This document shows positions 12,501 through 40,300 of a DNA stretch of 64,000 nucleotides, piece after piece. Numbering within the stretch: the stretch's first letter is position 1; each line of letters opens with the position of its first letter. A program made the position numbers and the translations under genes. Origin of the DNA: Otis tarda (Eukaryota; Chordata; Aves; Otidiformes; Otididae); assembly GCA_026413225.1 (NCBI GenBank), contig CM048552.1, forward strand, positions 138,955,053-139,019,052. The letters are read 5' to 3'. The notes beneath the pieces were generated by a model that worked only from the letters and a program-made list of their open reading frames with translations, made no database searches and was not told the DNA's origin.

Positions 12501-14236
12501 TTTCTATTTATTTTATTAGAGGCTTTACTTTCCTTTAACTTCCAAGTAACAATAAGATGAACTTAAATGGTACTGGTTATGACAGTAGATCAATCAAAAG
12601 GTAGAAGACATGAATACTACAGCAGGATTTCCTTTGGTTTTACGGGCCAGACTGTGTTTAGGTTCAACCTACTTAGTTGGGTACATCAGCACCACATGCC
12701 TTGAAATTCAGGCATGGCTCGGATATTTTGGCTGAGCATGCGTAAAAGCAGAGCTTATTTCCTCCTGTGACAGTGACTAAAGTGGGTGTCTCTGTAAGGT
12801 GATAAATTTATATTTCATTTTTTTCATAAGCGGGTTCGTTTGGAAGGAATGGGAGGAATACTACAACAAAGAACAGAACATTCCTGTTCTTCATATCCTC
12901 AGGAGGCCGTGTTTGCTAAGAGGTTTGAACTGACAATCCCTTTAATAAGCCCTTAAGTCAGCAGGCTCCAGATAGATGAGTGCCAGCCAGTGAATACAAA
13001 TCAGAGTTTTATTCTTTAAAAGGCAGCTTTTTCCTTTAAAACACAGTACTATACACACACACAATATCTTTGTATTTGTATAAAATATATGCTTATATGC
13101 TTTATATATACATATTTACAAGCATATAAATGGTTTATATGTATATGTATATATTTATGTATTTAACATAATAGCATAAAAAAATGTCGTGGAATGTTAG
13201 AGAAGTAGGCTCCATCCCTAAGGGTAGACTGGAAGGCTGAGGTTCGTTTTCTGGACTAGTGCTGTAACACTTACGCTCTTGTGCAAAAATTAATTTCTGT
13301 TGCCTGCCTTCCTCATCCCCACTCTTGCTAAGCTGCTGTAAGTGATTTTGAGGTCAGCTGTTAAGCTGCTGTTTCTTTCTTCTCTTATCCATCATAGGTA
13401 ACCATAGTCAAGCATTTTTAAACTAGCTTTCACAGTAGTGAAAGTGTGAATGAAAGGATATTGGGAGGGAACTGCAAGACTGACCTTTTGCCACAGATTG
13501 CAAGATGTTTGTCCACTAAACATTGTTTATTTGAAAAAAAAAAAAATCTTCAAATTCTCCTTTCATTTTTTTTTCTGTTTGTGTGGCTAACTCAGGAGCT
13601 TTCAGCTCTAATTCTTCAGTGATTCTGGGCAGTTTAAACTAATTTTTGCAATTTCAGACCTGTTCCAGTGATAGTTATATAGTTGCTAGTCTTTTGCATT
13701 GCTTATTCTGGTTTTGTCTGTCTTATTTGGCTGCTGTTACCTTAAGGGGAAAGTCTCAGATTCCCATGGAAATACATGGTAAAGATAGAAAAGGAATGGT
13801 GAATGAATAATTATGCACCATGCTTTATTCAGTGGCATAGTCTATTACTCCCTCAGTGACCGATTTTTACAATGCTGTTGTATTTTTATGTTTCAGTAGT
13901 TTGTTATAATGTATTATTCCTTCTTATTTTTTTTTTGAGATGGAGCTGTGATTGGTAAACTGTGGATTGTAATACGTTGAATTATTCTTTGGTCTGAGAG
14001 GATGTTCTTTGTTCCATTCTAAGTTTGCTATTCAGAGGCCATTGGTTTCCCACTCTTCTTCCCTGCTTACTAAAACCACTAGCAGGATCTTGCAAGTTTT
14101 GTGTATAGTTATGTGGGTTTTATCTTGGCAGTGGTGTTTCTTAAAATCTGTGGTAATCCGTATACCATTTCGAAATGTGGTGAGTGTACCACTGTTTGAT
14201 GTTGATATCCTCAGTTATATGGATATTTCAGGAATT
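9563..14236. other. Intron 1 sequence, 4.7 kb, no gene recognised
   Basis: AT-rich unique-looking DNA. It contains the AT/CA tract at 13040-13170 and an inverted repeat with 8-base arms, AAGAACAG and CTGTTCTT, at 12869-12891. No exon-like open frame with good splice sites was noticed. Confidence 0.6.
13040..13170. repeat. AT-rich tract with CA and TATA steps
   Basis: A short CA run (ACACACACACA) leads into about 100 bases made mainly of TATA, CATA and TTTA steps, with GTATATGTATATATTTATG near 13141. It is low-complexity intronic sequence. Confidence 0.8.
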
Positions 14237-15704
14237 GAATCATAGAATCATAGAATGCTTAGAGTTGGAAGGGACCTACAAAGGTCATTTAGTCCAACCC
14301 CCCTGCAAGGAGCAGGGACATCCCCGACTAGATCAGGTTGCTCAGAGCCTCATCCAACCTGGCCTTGAATGTTTCCAGGGATGGGGCATCCACCACCTTT
14401 CTGGGCAACCTGTTCCAGTGTTCTACAACTTGCATTGTAAAAAATTTTTTTCCTAATATCCAATCTAAATCTACCTCCCTCTATTTTGAAACCATTACCC
14501 CTCATCCTATCCCAACTGAACAGCCTCTCCCCATCTTTCTTGTAGGCCCCCTTGAGGTACTGGAAGACCGCTATCAGGTCTCCCCGGAGCCTCCTCTTTT
14601 CCAGGCTGAACAGCCCCAACTCTCGCAGCCTGTCCTCATAGGAAAGGTGCTCCAGCCCTCTGATCATCTTCGTGGCCCTCCTCTGGACCTTCTCCAACTG
14701 GTCCATATCCTTCTTATGTTGGGGGCTCCAGAACTGGACACAGTACTCCAGGTGGGGTCTCACCAGGGCAGAGTAGAGGGGGAGAATCACCTCCCTCGAC
14801 CTGCTGGCCACGCTTCTCTTGATGCAGCCCAGGATGCGGTTGGCCTTCTGGGCTGCAAGGGCACATTGCTGGCTCATGTTGAGCTTCTCGTCCACCAGCA
14901 CTCTCCTCAGGGCTGCTCTCGATCCATTCTCTGCCCAGCCTGTATTTGTGCCTGGGATTGCCATGACCCAGGTGTAGGACCTTGCCCTTGGCCTGGTTGA
15001 ACTTCATGAGGTTGGCATGGGCCCACCTCTCCAGCCTGTCAAGGTCCCTCTGGATGGCATCCCTCCCTTCCAGCATGTAGATGGCACCACACAGCTTGGT
15101 GTCATCGATGAACTTGCTGAGGGTGCACTCCTTCCCACTGTCCATGTCACCGATAAAGATGTTGAACAGGGCCGGGCCCAACACAGACCCCTGAGGGATA
15201 CCACTCGTGACTGGTCTCCATTTGGACATCAAGCTGTTGACCACCACTCTCTGAGTGCGGCCATCCAGCCAACTCCTTATCCACCCAGTGGTCCGTCCAT
15301 CAAACCCATGCCTCTCTAGTTTAGAGAGAAGGATGTCGTGCGGGACAGTGTCAAAAGCTTTGCACAAGTCCAGGTAGATGATGTCTGTTGCTCATCCCTT
15401 GTCCACCGATGCTGTCACCCCGTCATAGAAGGCCACCAAATTGGTCAGGCATGATCTGCCCTTGGTGAAGCCATGTTGGCTGTCACCAACCACCTCCTTG
15501 CTCTCCATGTGCCTTAGCATGGTTTCCAGGAGAATCTGCCCCATGATCTTGCCAGGTACAGAGGTGAAGCTGACCAGCCTGTAGTTGCCTGGGTCCTCCT
15601 TGTTCCCCTTTTTAAAAATGGGGGTTATGTTCCCTCTCTTCCAGTCATCAGGGACCTTACCAGACCGTCACAACTTCTCAAATACAATGGCCAGTAGCTT
15701 GGCA
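14237..15704 (-). mobile_element. CR1 LINE, 5'-truncated, 1.47 kb, relatively young
   Basis: This minus-strand CR1 copy has its 3' end at the left, with two ATTCTATG-type units (minus strand) at 14237-14256. Reading leftward from 15700 it encodes the RT fingers and palm, [15 protein letters not shown] (near 15360), [21 protein letters not shown], and the catalytic box as FIDDTKL. The chain continues as [14 protein letters not shown] until about 14960. There one frame change leads into a second open segment with the CR1 C-terminal block [20 protein letters not shown] and [19 protein letters not shown]. Two open frames of over 200 codons in the same element indicate fairly recent insertion. The FADD to FIDD change and the frameshift suggest it is inactive. 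It is antisense to PUDP in intron 1. Confidence 0.95.
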
Positions 15705-18700
15705 CTGCGTAATCAAACAAGCTAAAAGCATGTACTGCCTGTGGGTAGAGCTGTTGTAGAGAAGCATGCTTGATGATGGACCACTTTAGAACTTTACTGA
15801 GAGACATCTGTTCCCAGGCTTTCACGCAGTGCTGCAGCATTTGTTACACTCCTGAGTCTCACAGAGTTGACACAACTGGTCCACAAGCTGATTGGCTGGG
15901 TCTTTTGTATGCTGGAGAGAGAGGGAAGGGAAGGGAACCATGAGTTCATAATTTTGCAGTTGTTGAATGTGGGCATGAAACTTGGAGGACCGTTGGTGAG
16001 TTCTGTATGTGATATTCAAGGCTTGACAAAGTTAGTCTTTCTGATGGGAAATTTGTCACTATTTTGGTTTTGCCATTACTGTATTTAAAACCTGTGGGTT
16101 TTAACACTGTTCAGTTGCTATAGTGGGAAAATAAACACACAAAGGCCTGTGTTACATTTAAATCCAGAAATGAGAAAAAAATGTAATTGTCATTGCTATT
16201 ACTGTAACTCCATGCGTAGAAGAAACATCTGATACTCTCTGGAATGTTGATTGCTCCCACCATGTCAACAATTGCATCGATTCGTATGCAAGTTAACACT
16301 TTATAGTGTGCTAAATACTACCAACAGAATTGCAAAAAGCAAAGCAAAAATTTCAATTTCTGTAATTTTGTTCTACTTTGTAATTATTTTCATCTCTTGT
16401 ACCCCAAATGAGCATTTGAGTAATTTGTATGACTTCTTACACTGTTGCATACCCTGAAGAGGTTAAAGGAATATTATGAAAGACTGTAGAAAAGCAAAAT
16501 CGTAGTCATCTGTGTGTTCATTCAGTATTTATGGTGACAAAATCTAATGAGATTTTTCTCAGTCTTAGGCCAAAATCTTGGTAAAAATGACTAATTGTGT
16601 TTGATTTTGGCTAAACTGAATACCGAAGATAGTTCTGTTCTATATATGAACAGAAATCTGCCTCACAGGTACAGATACAAGAAACGTATTGAAATTCTTC
16701 CCTTTCACCATTTCTCCATCCCCCATCAAAATAAAAATCTTGCAGAATTTAGGTGTCCAGGATCTGATTTTGACTTACTGGAATATATTGAATGTATACA
16801 GTTAAAATTCTGTTTAGACTCCTAGCAGAAGAATAAATCATAGTTGTATTTAATCTGGGAAACTTGATGCAAAGATGGGATGGGTTATTCAAACAAAGAA
16901 CTCAGAACCAATGGTTAAAATAAGCTATGGCTAAGATAAATTTTCATGCCTAGTAACCTCACCTCCTTGATAAACTAGAGATTATTTTAGAATTACAATA
17001 AAATAATTTTAATAAATTCAGAAAGTGTATAACCTTCTGAAAAAATCAAGTTCCATATTCATTCATTAAATCATAATCTTCTGTCTTAAGTTGTCTTCAT
17101 GTGTAAGTGATTGACAAAGCTGAGGTTTAGATACTGCATTGATGCTTGCTGTATTCCCAACCTAGGTAGATCTGCACTACTAAATCTGAGTCTGCAGTGA
17201 TTGGAGCAGATCATACACTCCAGTTATGCACTGTGTCTGATGCCAAGTGACCTGTAGGTTTTTCTGAATATACACGAACATATTTTTGTGCCAGATCACA
17301 AACTGAGTAATCCAGTGCCTCTGTTGTTCTTGTCAGTTTATTTGTATTTATGTTAGCTGGCTTTTACACGCTGTAGACAGCATCAGTGGAGTTGACTGTG
17401 CTTTTATATAGGTGAAGGGTTGCTATAAAAATGACTAGAAGATGATATGTGGCTAGGGAATGAATATCACTCATTCCCAGTGAAATGTAGTGAGTGGATG
17501 GACAGTAGGTTGTGCTGATAATGTCCATGTAAAAGATCTATCAAGGGATGAGAGCTAGAAAGATGAAGAGTATTTTGAAAGGCAGAAGAGAATGAAGCTG
17601 AGATTATTCATTTACTGCAAATTGCAGGAGCTAAGAAGTCTTGCTTTTCCTTTGCCCTGTTAGAACAGAGCACTGTCACGTGTGTCCTGCTGTGTTCTCA
17701 GCTTGTATTCCTGATGGGGGCTAGCAGCGGGGGCTGGATTGGATTCACTTGTTGAAATGTATGCATTTATTACCACTTGGGTTGCTGGAGGGCATCCGGC
17801 TGCTCATGCAGTAAGGTGTGAGTCTCACCTGGATTACTTTTTTTTAATGTCAGCTGTGTATGGTTGTCTTAGACATACTAGGGTGTCTAAGATACCAGCA
17901 GGTGCCTATCATTAGGCACTGGAATTGAACTTCTAATTCCTCTTGCTTATTTTCTTTCATTGATGTGTTATATTAATGAGTGTGCATGAAATTTAGTTTC
18001 TTATTGTGTTGCAGTTTTATAGTAGTTTGAAACTACGATTCCTTGCTCTGATCAATCAGTTGTGCTATGGCTTATTTTACAATGGCAAAAAAACCCTGTC
18101 CTACCTCATATTTGTTAAGCTTTTTTTTTTTAAATTTCTCCATTTCAATGGGAATAAGAAATCTTGAAACTGTATTTATTATCTATTTACTGCTGTCTAA
18201 TTATAAGGAGAACATACAAATTTTCTTTTGTCTTCAATCAAAAGAGGCATATGTCCTTATCTCTTAAATAGGTATGTAGGTAGTGCAGCTTTTTCAGCAG
18301 TGGAGTCAGATTCTGATTGGAGATTTTGCAGTGTGTGTGTGCGCTCATGTGTGTGTAATTTTTTTTTTCCTCAGATTTCAGTTTTTATTCATGTGCTGTA
18401 GTGAAACATATCTATTTGAGCCAATAAAATGTCCACGTCTATACTTTTTTCATCCAATCATGAGAATTAAATTCATATTGTTTCTCAAGAATTACAAATA
18501 CGTAGAATCTTATTAGAAGTCATGAATCTTGAGACAATTATAATTTTAATTGCGAACAAGTTGATGTCCAGGGTCCAAATGCTACGACTTCAGGCAGAGT
18601 GAAAGTGATCTCTTTGAAAGAAAAGTTGGAGATTTTGTAAGCCAATTCTTTTAACGGATAATTAATGAGCAGAAGGAAGGAAAGAAGGCTTTCAGACATC

Positions 18701-19078
18701 CTACTTGTTTAAGCATTTATGTTGCTTTAAACACTTGAGTAATATGTGAGGCTAACATTTAAATTAAAGGTAGGCAGTGATCATTTGTGGTGTGTTGACT
18801 AGTTTGGGAGTTTGTTTGTTTTGAGGTTTGTTTGGTTTTTTTTTTTCCACAGCACTGAGAAATCCAAATTCTAATATAATATGAGCAGGATAACAATTAA
18901 TTGTTTTAATGGATTTGACTCAAACTTGTTTGAGTGCTCCTCTGTTGGCAAACTGCAGCATTGCACAACAGATTATATTTAGGTCCCCAATCTAGACATT
19001 ATTAAGCATTTCTTTAAGAAGAAAAAGAAAATTCCATTCACAAGTCTGGCATGTGATATCTAAAATGCTGTTAAATTA
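15705..19078. other. Intron 1 sequence, 3.4 kb, no gene recognised
   Basis: Apart from the GT microsatellite at 18331 and T-rich runs near 18121 and 18836, I see only AT-rich unique-looking sequence. The open frames at 15625-16019 overlap on the minus strand and have no recognisable domain. Confidence 0.6.
18331..18356 (+). repeat. Interrupted GT microsatellite
   Basis: Two GTGTGTGT runs are separated by GCGCTCAT and followed by a T9 run. This is a short simple repeat in intron 1. Confidence 0.9.
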
Positions 19079-19341
19079 GAAGGGGTAATGGTTTCAACAT
19101 AGAGGGAGGTAGATTCAAATTAGACATTAGGAAAAAAATTTTTACAGTGAGGGTGGTAGAACACTGGCCCAGGTTGCCCAGAGAGGTGGTGGATGCCCCA
19201 TCCCTGGAAACATTCAAGGCCAGGTTGGACAGGGCTCTGAGAAGCCTGATCTAGTTGAAGATGTCCTTGCTCCTGGCAGGGGGGTTGGACTAGATGACCT
19301 TTGAAGGTCCATTCCAACCCTAACCATTCTGTGATTCTGTG
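19079..19341 (+). mobile_element. CR1 LINE 3' end fragment
   Basis: This plus-strand CR1 tail begins in the last coding codons ([12 protein letters not shown] sequence at about 19118-19140). It continues through the conserved CCCAGAGAGGTGGTGGATGC and GGCCAGGTTGGACAGGG blocks and ends in CATTCTGTGATTCTGTGG. It is fairly well preserved, and its end repeat is CTGTG rather than CTATG. The left boundary, near GGGGTAATGG, is approximate. Confidence 0.93.
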
Positions 19342-25821
<6,480 letters not shown>

Positions 25822-25960
25822 TTTGGTCGGAAGGGACCTACAGTGATCATCTAGTCCAACTGCCTGACCAATTCAGGGCTGACCAAGTTAAAGCATTCAT
25901 GGCAATTACACCAAGTATTGGATAGCCAGACCTCTGTCACATTGTCACCTTCCCAGCAGC
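25822..25960 (-). mobile_element. Old CR1 3' end fragment (minus strand)
   Basis: The plus strand reads CGGAAGGGACCTACAGTGAT, then CATCTAGTCCAACTGCCTGA, then CAGGGCTGACCAAGTTAAAG. This is the reverse complement of a common older CR1 3' region. The terminal ATTCTATG repeat is not clear, and the copy is degraded after about 25940. It is the only recognisable mobile element in intron 2. Confidence 0.75.
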
Positions 25961-35283
<9,323 letters not shown>

Positions 35284-36001
35284 TGTTACGGCCTGGAGGC
35301 GTAGCAGGTTTGTGATTCCCTCGAACTAAATTAAGGTGAACCGACACCAAACAATCAATTTAGGATTTTATTTAACATTTGGAGGAACGACTTAACTTTG
35401 AAAACTTGTAAGGCATAAAGGGGGTTGATAACCGGGGCTTTTATCAGAGTATTTCTAAGATGGAAAAGGAAAATAGAAAAGAGACAGAGGGAAAGAGATA
35501 TCACCACCCTTGAATCCAGTGACGATGATGATGGGTGGGCATGTGGATCCTCCTGTGGGGTAGCGGGCATGTGGCTTCTGGTGGCGGGCGGCTGTGATGG
35601 CCTTCTGGTGGAGGGGGGCTCTCCCCGCGGCTCCCTGAGGCAGTGTCTTTTATAGGCTAATCCCTGCCTCCAGTTCTACTCCTTGAAGCGTCTGGTTCCA
35701 GAAAGTTCTGAGTCCTCTGCACAGGTGGTGAAGCAGGCACTAAATGTGAGGAGTGGTTGGAAGCCAGCTCCTCAGATGACCACTGTGTGACCCCTGGCCA
35801 TATTTGGCAAGTCATTAACAAGGGCCTGGGGAGCTACACATCACCCATGCGGCCTCCACCTCCATCTCCTGTGTTGGACAGGGGCCTGGGGAGCTGCACA
35901 TCCCCCTTGCGGCCCCCAACCTCCTCTATGCAGACTGCAGACTGCACCCGGTGGCACCACAGCCACAACGTTTGCAACATTAACTCTTTCAGTCCCTGAC
36001 A
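35284..36001 (-). mobile_element. Solo LTR (minus strand, 718 bp) with internal 60-bp duplication
   Basis: On the minus strand the segment starts TGTCAGGGACTGAAAGAG at 36001 and ends GCCGTAACA at 35284, giving TG...CA termini. A TATA box (CCTATAAAAG, minus strand) lies at about 35647-35656, and an AATAAAA-type signal at about 35368-35375. The flanks TAGGG (35279-35283) and AAGGG (36002-36006) differ by one base and could be a 5-bp target-site duplication. The middle is GC- and CpG-rich compared with the intron around it. The U3 part holds a tandem duplication of about 60 bp. There is no attached internal coding, so it is read as a solo LTR, antisense to PUDP. Confidence 0.8.
35818..35936. repeat. 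Two tandem copies of a ~60-bp unit in the LTR U3
   Basis: The block AAGGGCCTGGGGAGCTACAC at about 35819 recurs exactly 60 bp later as AGGGGCCTGGGGAGCTGCAC at about 35879. Each copy continues into CATC-CCC-TGCGGCC and a CCTCC-rich segment. The two copies are clearly similar over roughly 50 bases. Just after the second copy, GCAGACT is repeated in tandem (35931-35944). Repeated units in U3 are common in retroviral LTR enhancers, but function here is not shown. Confidence 0.85.
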
Positions 36002-36079
36002 AAGGGATCCTTTAAAATGTGCTGCAGAGGCAAAATCGGAGTTTCATTGATGACACTACTTTGAAATTTGGTAATTTCA

Positions 36080-37350
36080 GCTCTATATGCCCAGGGATGT
36101 CAAAGACAACAAGAAGAGCTTCTGTAAGTACATAGGATACAAAAGGAAGACTAGGGAACATGTGAGCCCATTGCTGAATGAGATGGGGGACTTGGTTACA
36201 TAGGACATGGAAAAGGATGAAGTAGTGAATGTAGCAAGTCAGAAACGCCAGGTCCAAGAGATCACAGGGAAGGGTTGGAGCAGGGAATATGTACTGTTGG
36301 TGAAAGAGAATCAAGTCAGGGTGTATGTAAGCAGACAGGACATGGATGAATCCATGGGCCCTGATGGGATGCACCCTTGAGAGCTGAGGGAGCTGACAGA
36401 TGTGATTGCGAGGTCACTCCTGATAATCTTTGATCAATTATGGCCACTGGGAGAAGTGCCCAGAGATTGGAGTAAAGGAAATGTCACTCCTATCTTGAAG
36501 AAGGGTGAGAAGGAGGACACAGGGAACTACAGGCTTCTCAGCCTCATCTCAATCCCTGAAAAGATGATGGAGCAAGTAGTCCTGAAAACCATCTCCAGGC
36601 ACACTAGGAACAAGCGAATCAGGAGCAGTCAGCATGACTTAACCAAGAGGAAATCATGCTTGACCAACTTTATAAGTTTCTGCAACGAGATGACTGGCCT
36701 GGCAGATGAGGGGAGAGCAGTGACTTGTCATCCACCTGGACTACAGTAAGGCCTTTGACACTCTCTCCTGTAAGATCCTCATAGAGTAGCTGCTGATGGA
36801 TGGGTTGGATGAGCAGCAAGGTGGATTGAAAACTGTCTGAACAGCTGAGCCCAGAGGGTGGTTATCACCAGCACAAAGTGTAGTTGGATGCTAGTGGCTA
36901 GCAGTGTGCCCCAGGGTTCAATACCCCATCCAGTCCTGTTTTACATCTTTTTTTAATGACGTCATTGATGGGGCAGTTTGCTGATGAAGAGAAGGGAATG
37001 CTCAGGAGGATCTTATTAATGTATATAAATACCTGAAGGGAGAGTGTAAAGAAGACAGAGACATGCTCTTTTCAGTGGGGGCCCAGTGATGAAACCAGAG
37101 GTAATGGGCACAAACAAACATAGGAGGTTCTGTCTGAGCACAAGGAAATACTTTTTTTTCTGTGAGGGTAACTGAGTGCTGGAAGAGGTTGCCAAGAGAG
37201 GTGATGGAGTCTCCCATGTTGGAGATGTTTAAAAGCCATCTAGATATGGTCCTGGGCAACAGGCTCTAGGTGGCCCTGCTTGAACAGGGGGGTTGGAGCA
37301 GACGAGTTCCTGAGATCCCTTTCAAACTCAATCATCCTGTGATTTGGTGA
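36080..37350 (+). mobile_element. CR1 LINE with internal RT deletion, 1.27 kb
   Basis: This plus-strand CR1 copy starts in the endonuclease-RT linker ([14 protein letters not shown] near 36095). It runs through LPLGEVPRDWSKGNVTPILKKGEKEDTGNYR (36439-36530, with one substitution-rich stretch) to YSKAFDTL-type sequence near 36740. After the start of the catalytic box (QFADE, 36975-36990) it jumps directly to LRRILLMYINT (36998-37030), so several hundred bases of palm, thumb and C-terminal coding are missing. It then has a normal 3' UTR ending CATCCTGTGATTTGGTGAT. It begins about 80 bp to the right of the LTR at 35284-36001. Its 3' part closely resembles the CR1 at 53810-54459. The 5' boundary is approximate. 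Confidence 0.9.
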
Positions 37351-40300
37351 TACACTTCACAGGTTTGATCTGGAGGAAAAAAAAAAAGGAAACAAAAGTG
37401 CTTTTGCTAAACAATATTTCTCTAATCTATTTTGATTTAAAGGGCATAACATATTTAAAATCGTGCTTTTGGAATTTATAAATACTAGAATATTAATTTT
37501 TACTTCAAAAGACTTCATAAAAAACTTACTGTTTGTGTGTTTCTGTGTGTATTTGTATGTAAGATATATATCTCAACTATAAGTTTTCAGTGTTACCTTG
37601 AAGCAATGTTATTTCATAGGAAGAAAAAATGTTATACTACTACTAAATTTATTTCAAATATAACTCTAACTCAGAGAGTTTCAGACATTCCCATGCAAAC
37701 ATTTATACGTACCTCCAATATACTCATGTCATTAAAACCACGGGAATTAATTATTTACCTACTTGAGCATGTGGCAGGTTGAGGCTGGCCTTTACAGTAT
37801 TTCAGTTATTTTGCCTATAGCTTTTCTGGAAAATAAAAGACCTTCTCGTAGTGTAGTTTAAAAATAAATATACTATTTATATCCATTGTTTAAAAAGAGG
37901 AAAAGGTTGTAGTAATACAAATGGTCATAACTCTCTTATGAAGAATCGGTCTATTCTATTAAAAAAATTCCAAGTCATGTAAATCACCACCTTAATTTAA
38001 AACCCTATTTCTTTGTCATTTCTTCAATTTCTAATTAATTAATTGATCCCCTAGTTAGGAACCAAATCTAGTGAGAGCTCGTTAAAATTTTTCAGACTGA
38101 TTAAATGACATTAGGATTTATGAGTCTCAGTGGACTTTATATGTCACAGAAAGTAGAAGTTTAAAGAGCAATTTTCTGAGACTTTTTTCTACAAAAGATG
38201 TAGTGAAAGAGTAATAGAGATTCAGAACATTATGACCATTTTGTAATTTTAGTCTGTATTGTACAAAGAAAACAGAGGGTGAGGAAGGCTGGTTTAGCAC
38301 TTAACGTGACCATCATTATTGTGAGCTTGTGTAAAAAGGATGCCAAAATCCAATTTTTATTTTTATTCCCTCTTATTTTTTTCTTTCTCTACTTTTTTTC
38401 TTTTCCACTTCAACTGCACCACTTTTAGTGTATGCATGTAGTGTATGTATTTCACTTACTATGGTTTTCAGATAAGCAGTTATTTTATTAATGATGTTTC
38501 TGTTATTCCTTATGTATACCTGGAGTTTGCATTTGTTAGGAGTACTTTAAGTAAGGTACAGAAATTACAAAGGCAAGTACAGCCATTCTAGGTGATGTAT
38601 TGAGCTGTAAATTGGAATCCCTGCTGTTGAAACCACGTTTTAGTCATCACAAAGCTACCCCTTTTCCATTTTGTAAATAAATTGACTTGCACTCGTTCCT
38701 GAATGTGTACAGTTCACAAATCAGACATTTTATTTTAGAAATAACAAAAGCATTAAATGTAAAAATACATAGACATTTTTCAACTTAGTTCAAACCTACG
38801 TCAATGACTCTCTCTTCAACCTTGACTCTAGTCTATCCTTTGAATAGCCCTATGTTGACAGTTTTTGCTCAGCTGAAACACTCTTCTAAACAGCTGTTTA
38901 GAAGATGCTATAAACCATTCTGATTTACACAAGCTCTGCTGTCTTATCTCCTTTGATTCACAATTTTTACCAGTTATTTTAGCATATTGCTGGATGTTTG
39001 CTTTTTCCAGTGGTATAGCCTGTGACCGTACTGGTCATAGCAGACCTGATTTTTAAAGCATTGGGCTGCATTCAGTGGCACAGGTGGAGAAGAGTTTGTC
39101 ATAGATCACTGTTGTTCACATACACTGCGGTCTGTATAGAAGCAGATACAATGCATGCCAGCGGCCACTTACTGCATGAAGAGGAATCAGTGTTGCTCCA
39201 CGACTCTAGCTGCTGGTGCATTTTGAGGTAGAAAGAAGAATTTGGGCTTTCTTTTCGGAAGCCCCTTGACTTTCTTGTCTGTACTGATGTAATTACAGAT
39301 CATTAATTCATTCAAATTAGGCGGTTGATGGGTTAGAGCCAATAAAGAATCCTGTGTTGTCTGATTTGTTGGAGCCAACTCCTGTGTAGCCAGGTGGTTA
39401 GTACACTGACTGAAGGTCTGGGATGTTTGAGTGTTTCTGGTGTCTGTGTTTTCTTGTTGGACTTTTTCAGAGAGAATTTCCTCACTGCTTGCACTGAGAG
39501 CCCCTTTGCAATCCCTTACCTGCAAGGTTGTGCTCCCTCAGCGTTCTTGTTAGCCTTGCATCCTGTGCTGCGCAGTAGCCAGCTTCCAAACATGGGAGAG
39601 AAGACTATCCCTTGGCAGAAGTGTGTTGTGTGGTGGAGATGGTGCTCGCTGGGACGTGGTGAAACTGCTGGGCAACTGGTTCAGTGCTATGAGAGCTTGA
39701 AACTGCTCTCTGGCATGCTTAAGTTTACAGCAAGTTCACTTCCTTGATGAATTTAGATTACATATGGCAGCTCTTACTGTTACTGTACGTGGGGTGATTG
39801 AAAGGTGAATGAAGCATGTCACGTTGTTTGTGTGCACCCACATTGGCTTAGTTGTTCCATGCAGACATACCCTTAAGTGTTGAGAGTGGATAGCAAGTGA
39901 AATCTGAAAGAGTGTATCTATTGGCTTGAGAACAGGGCATTTCCAGTTGTCTGCCTTCTAACTAAGATGAGATGCCAAGTTCAGTAGGAACCTCCCTTTC
40001 TGTCTTTATAGTTTTTTGAGAAACTAGTTTTTTGCTTTCACATGTGCATCCAAAATTGCCCAATCTCAACAGCTTGTGTCTATTTCTCATGAACTAAACA
40101 TCTCTTGCAGTTAGTCTTTTGTAAAGCATAATTGGAAAAGTAGTCCCAGCGCGTTCCTCAAATGTCAAGAAAAATTGGCTCTGAAGAGAACATAACAGCA
40201 GTCTGGGACTTCTGTTTTCTTTTTAAAGCAGATTAGAAGAGAGAGTTGTCCTTATCTTGTCCACTGTGCGGAATACTTCCTCAAAAATTGGAGGAAACAG

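Noticed and set aside
12869..12891. Inverted AGAACA/TGTTCT considered as a glucocorticoid response element
   Set aside because: The half-sites are separated by nine bases instead of the three required by the known element.
14338..15000. 220-codon plus-strand open frame
   Set aside because: It is the antisense shadow of the CR1 reverse transcriptase encoded on the minus strand over the same bases.
39391..39430. tRNA-like sequence GTAGCCAGGTGGTTAGTACA
   Set aside because: It resembles an A box, but no B box (GGTTCGANTCC) follows at the right distance and no cloverleaf arms pair.
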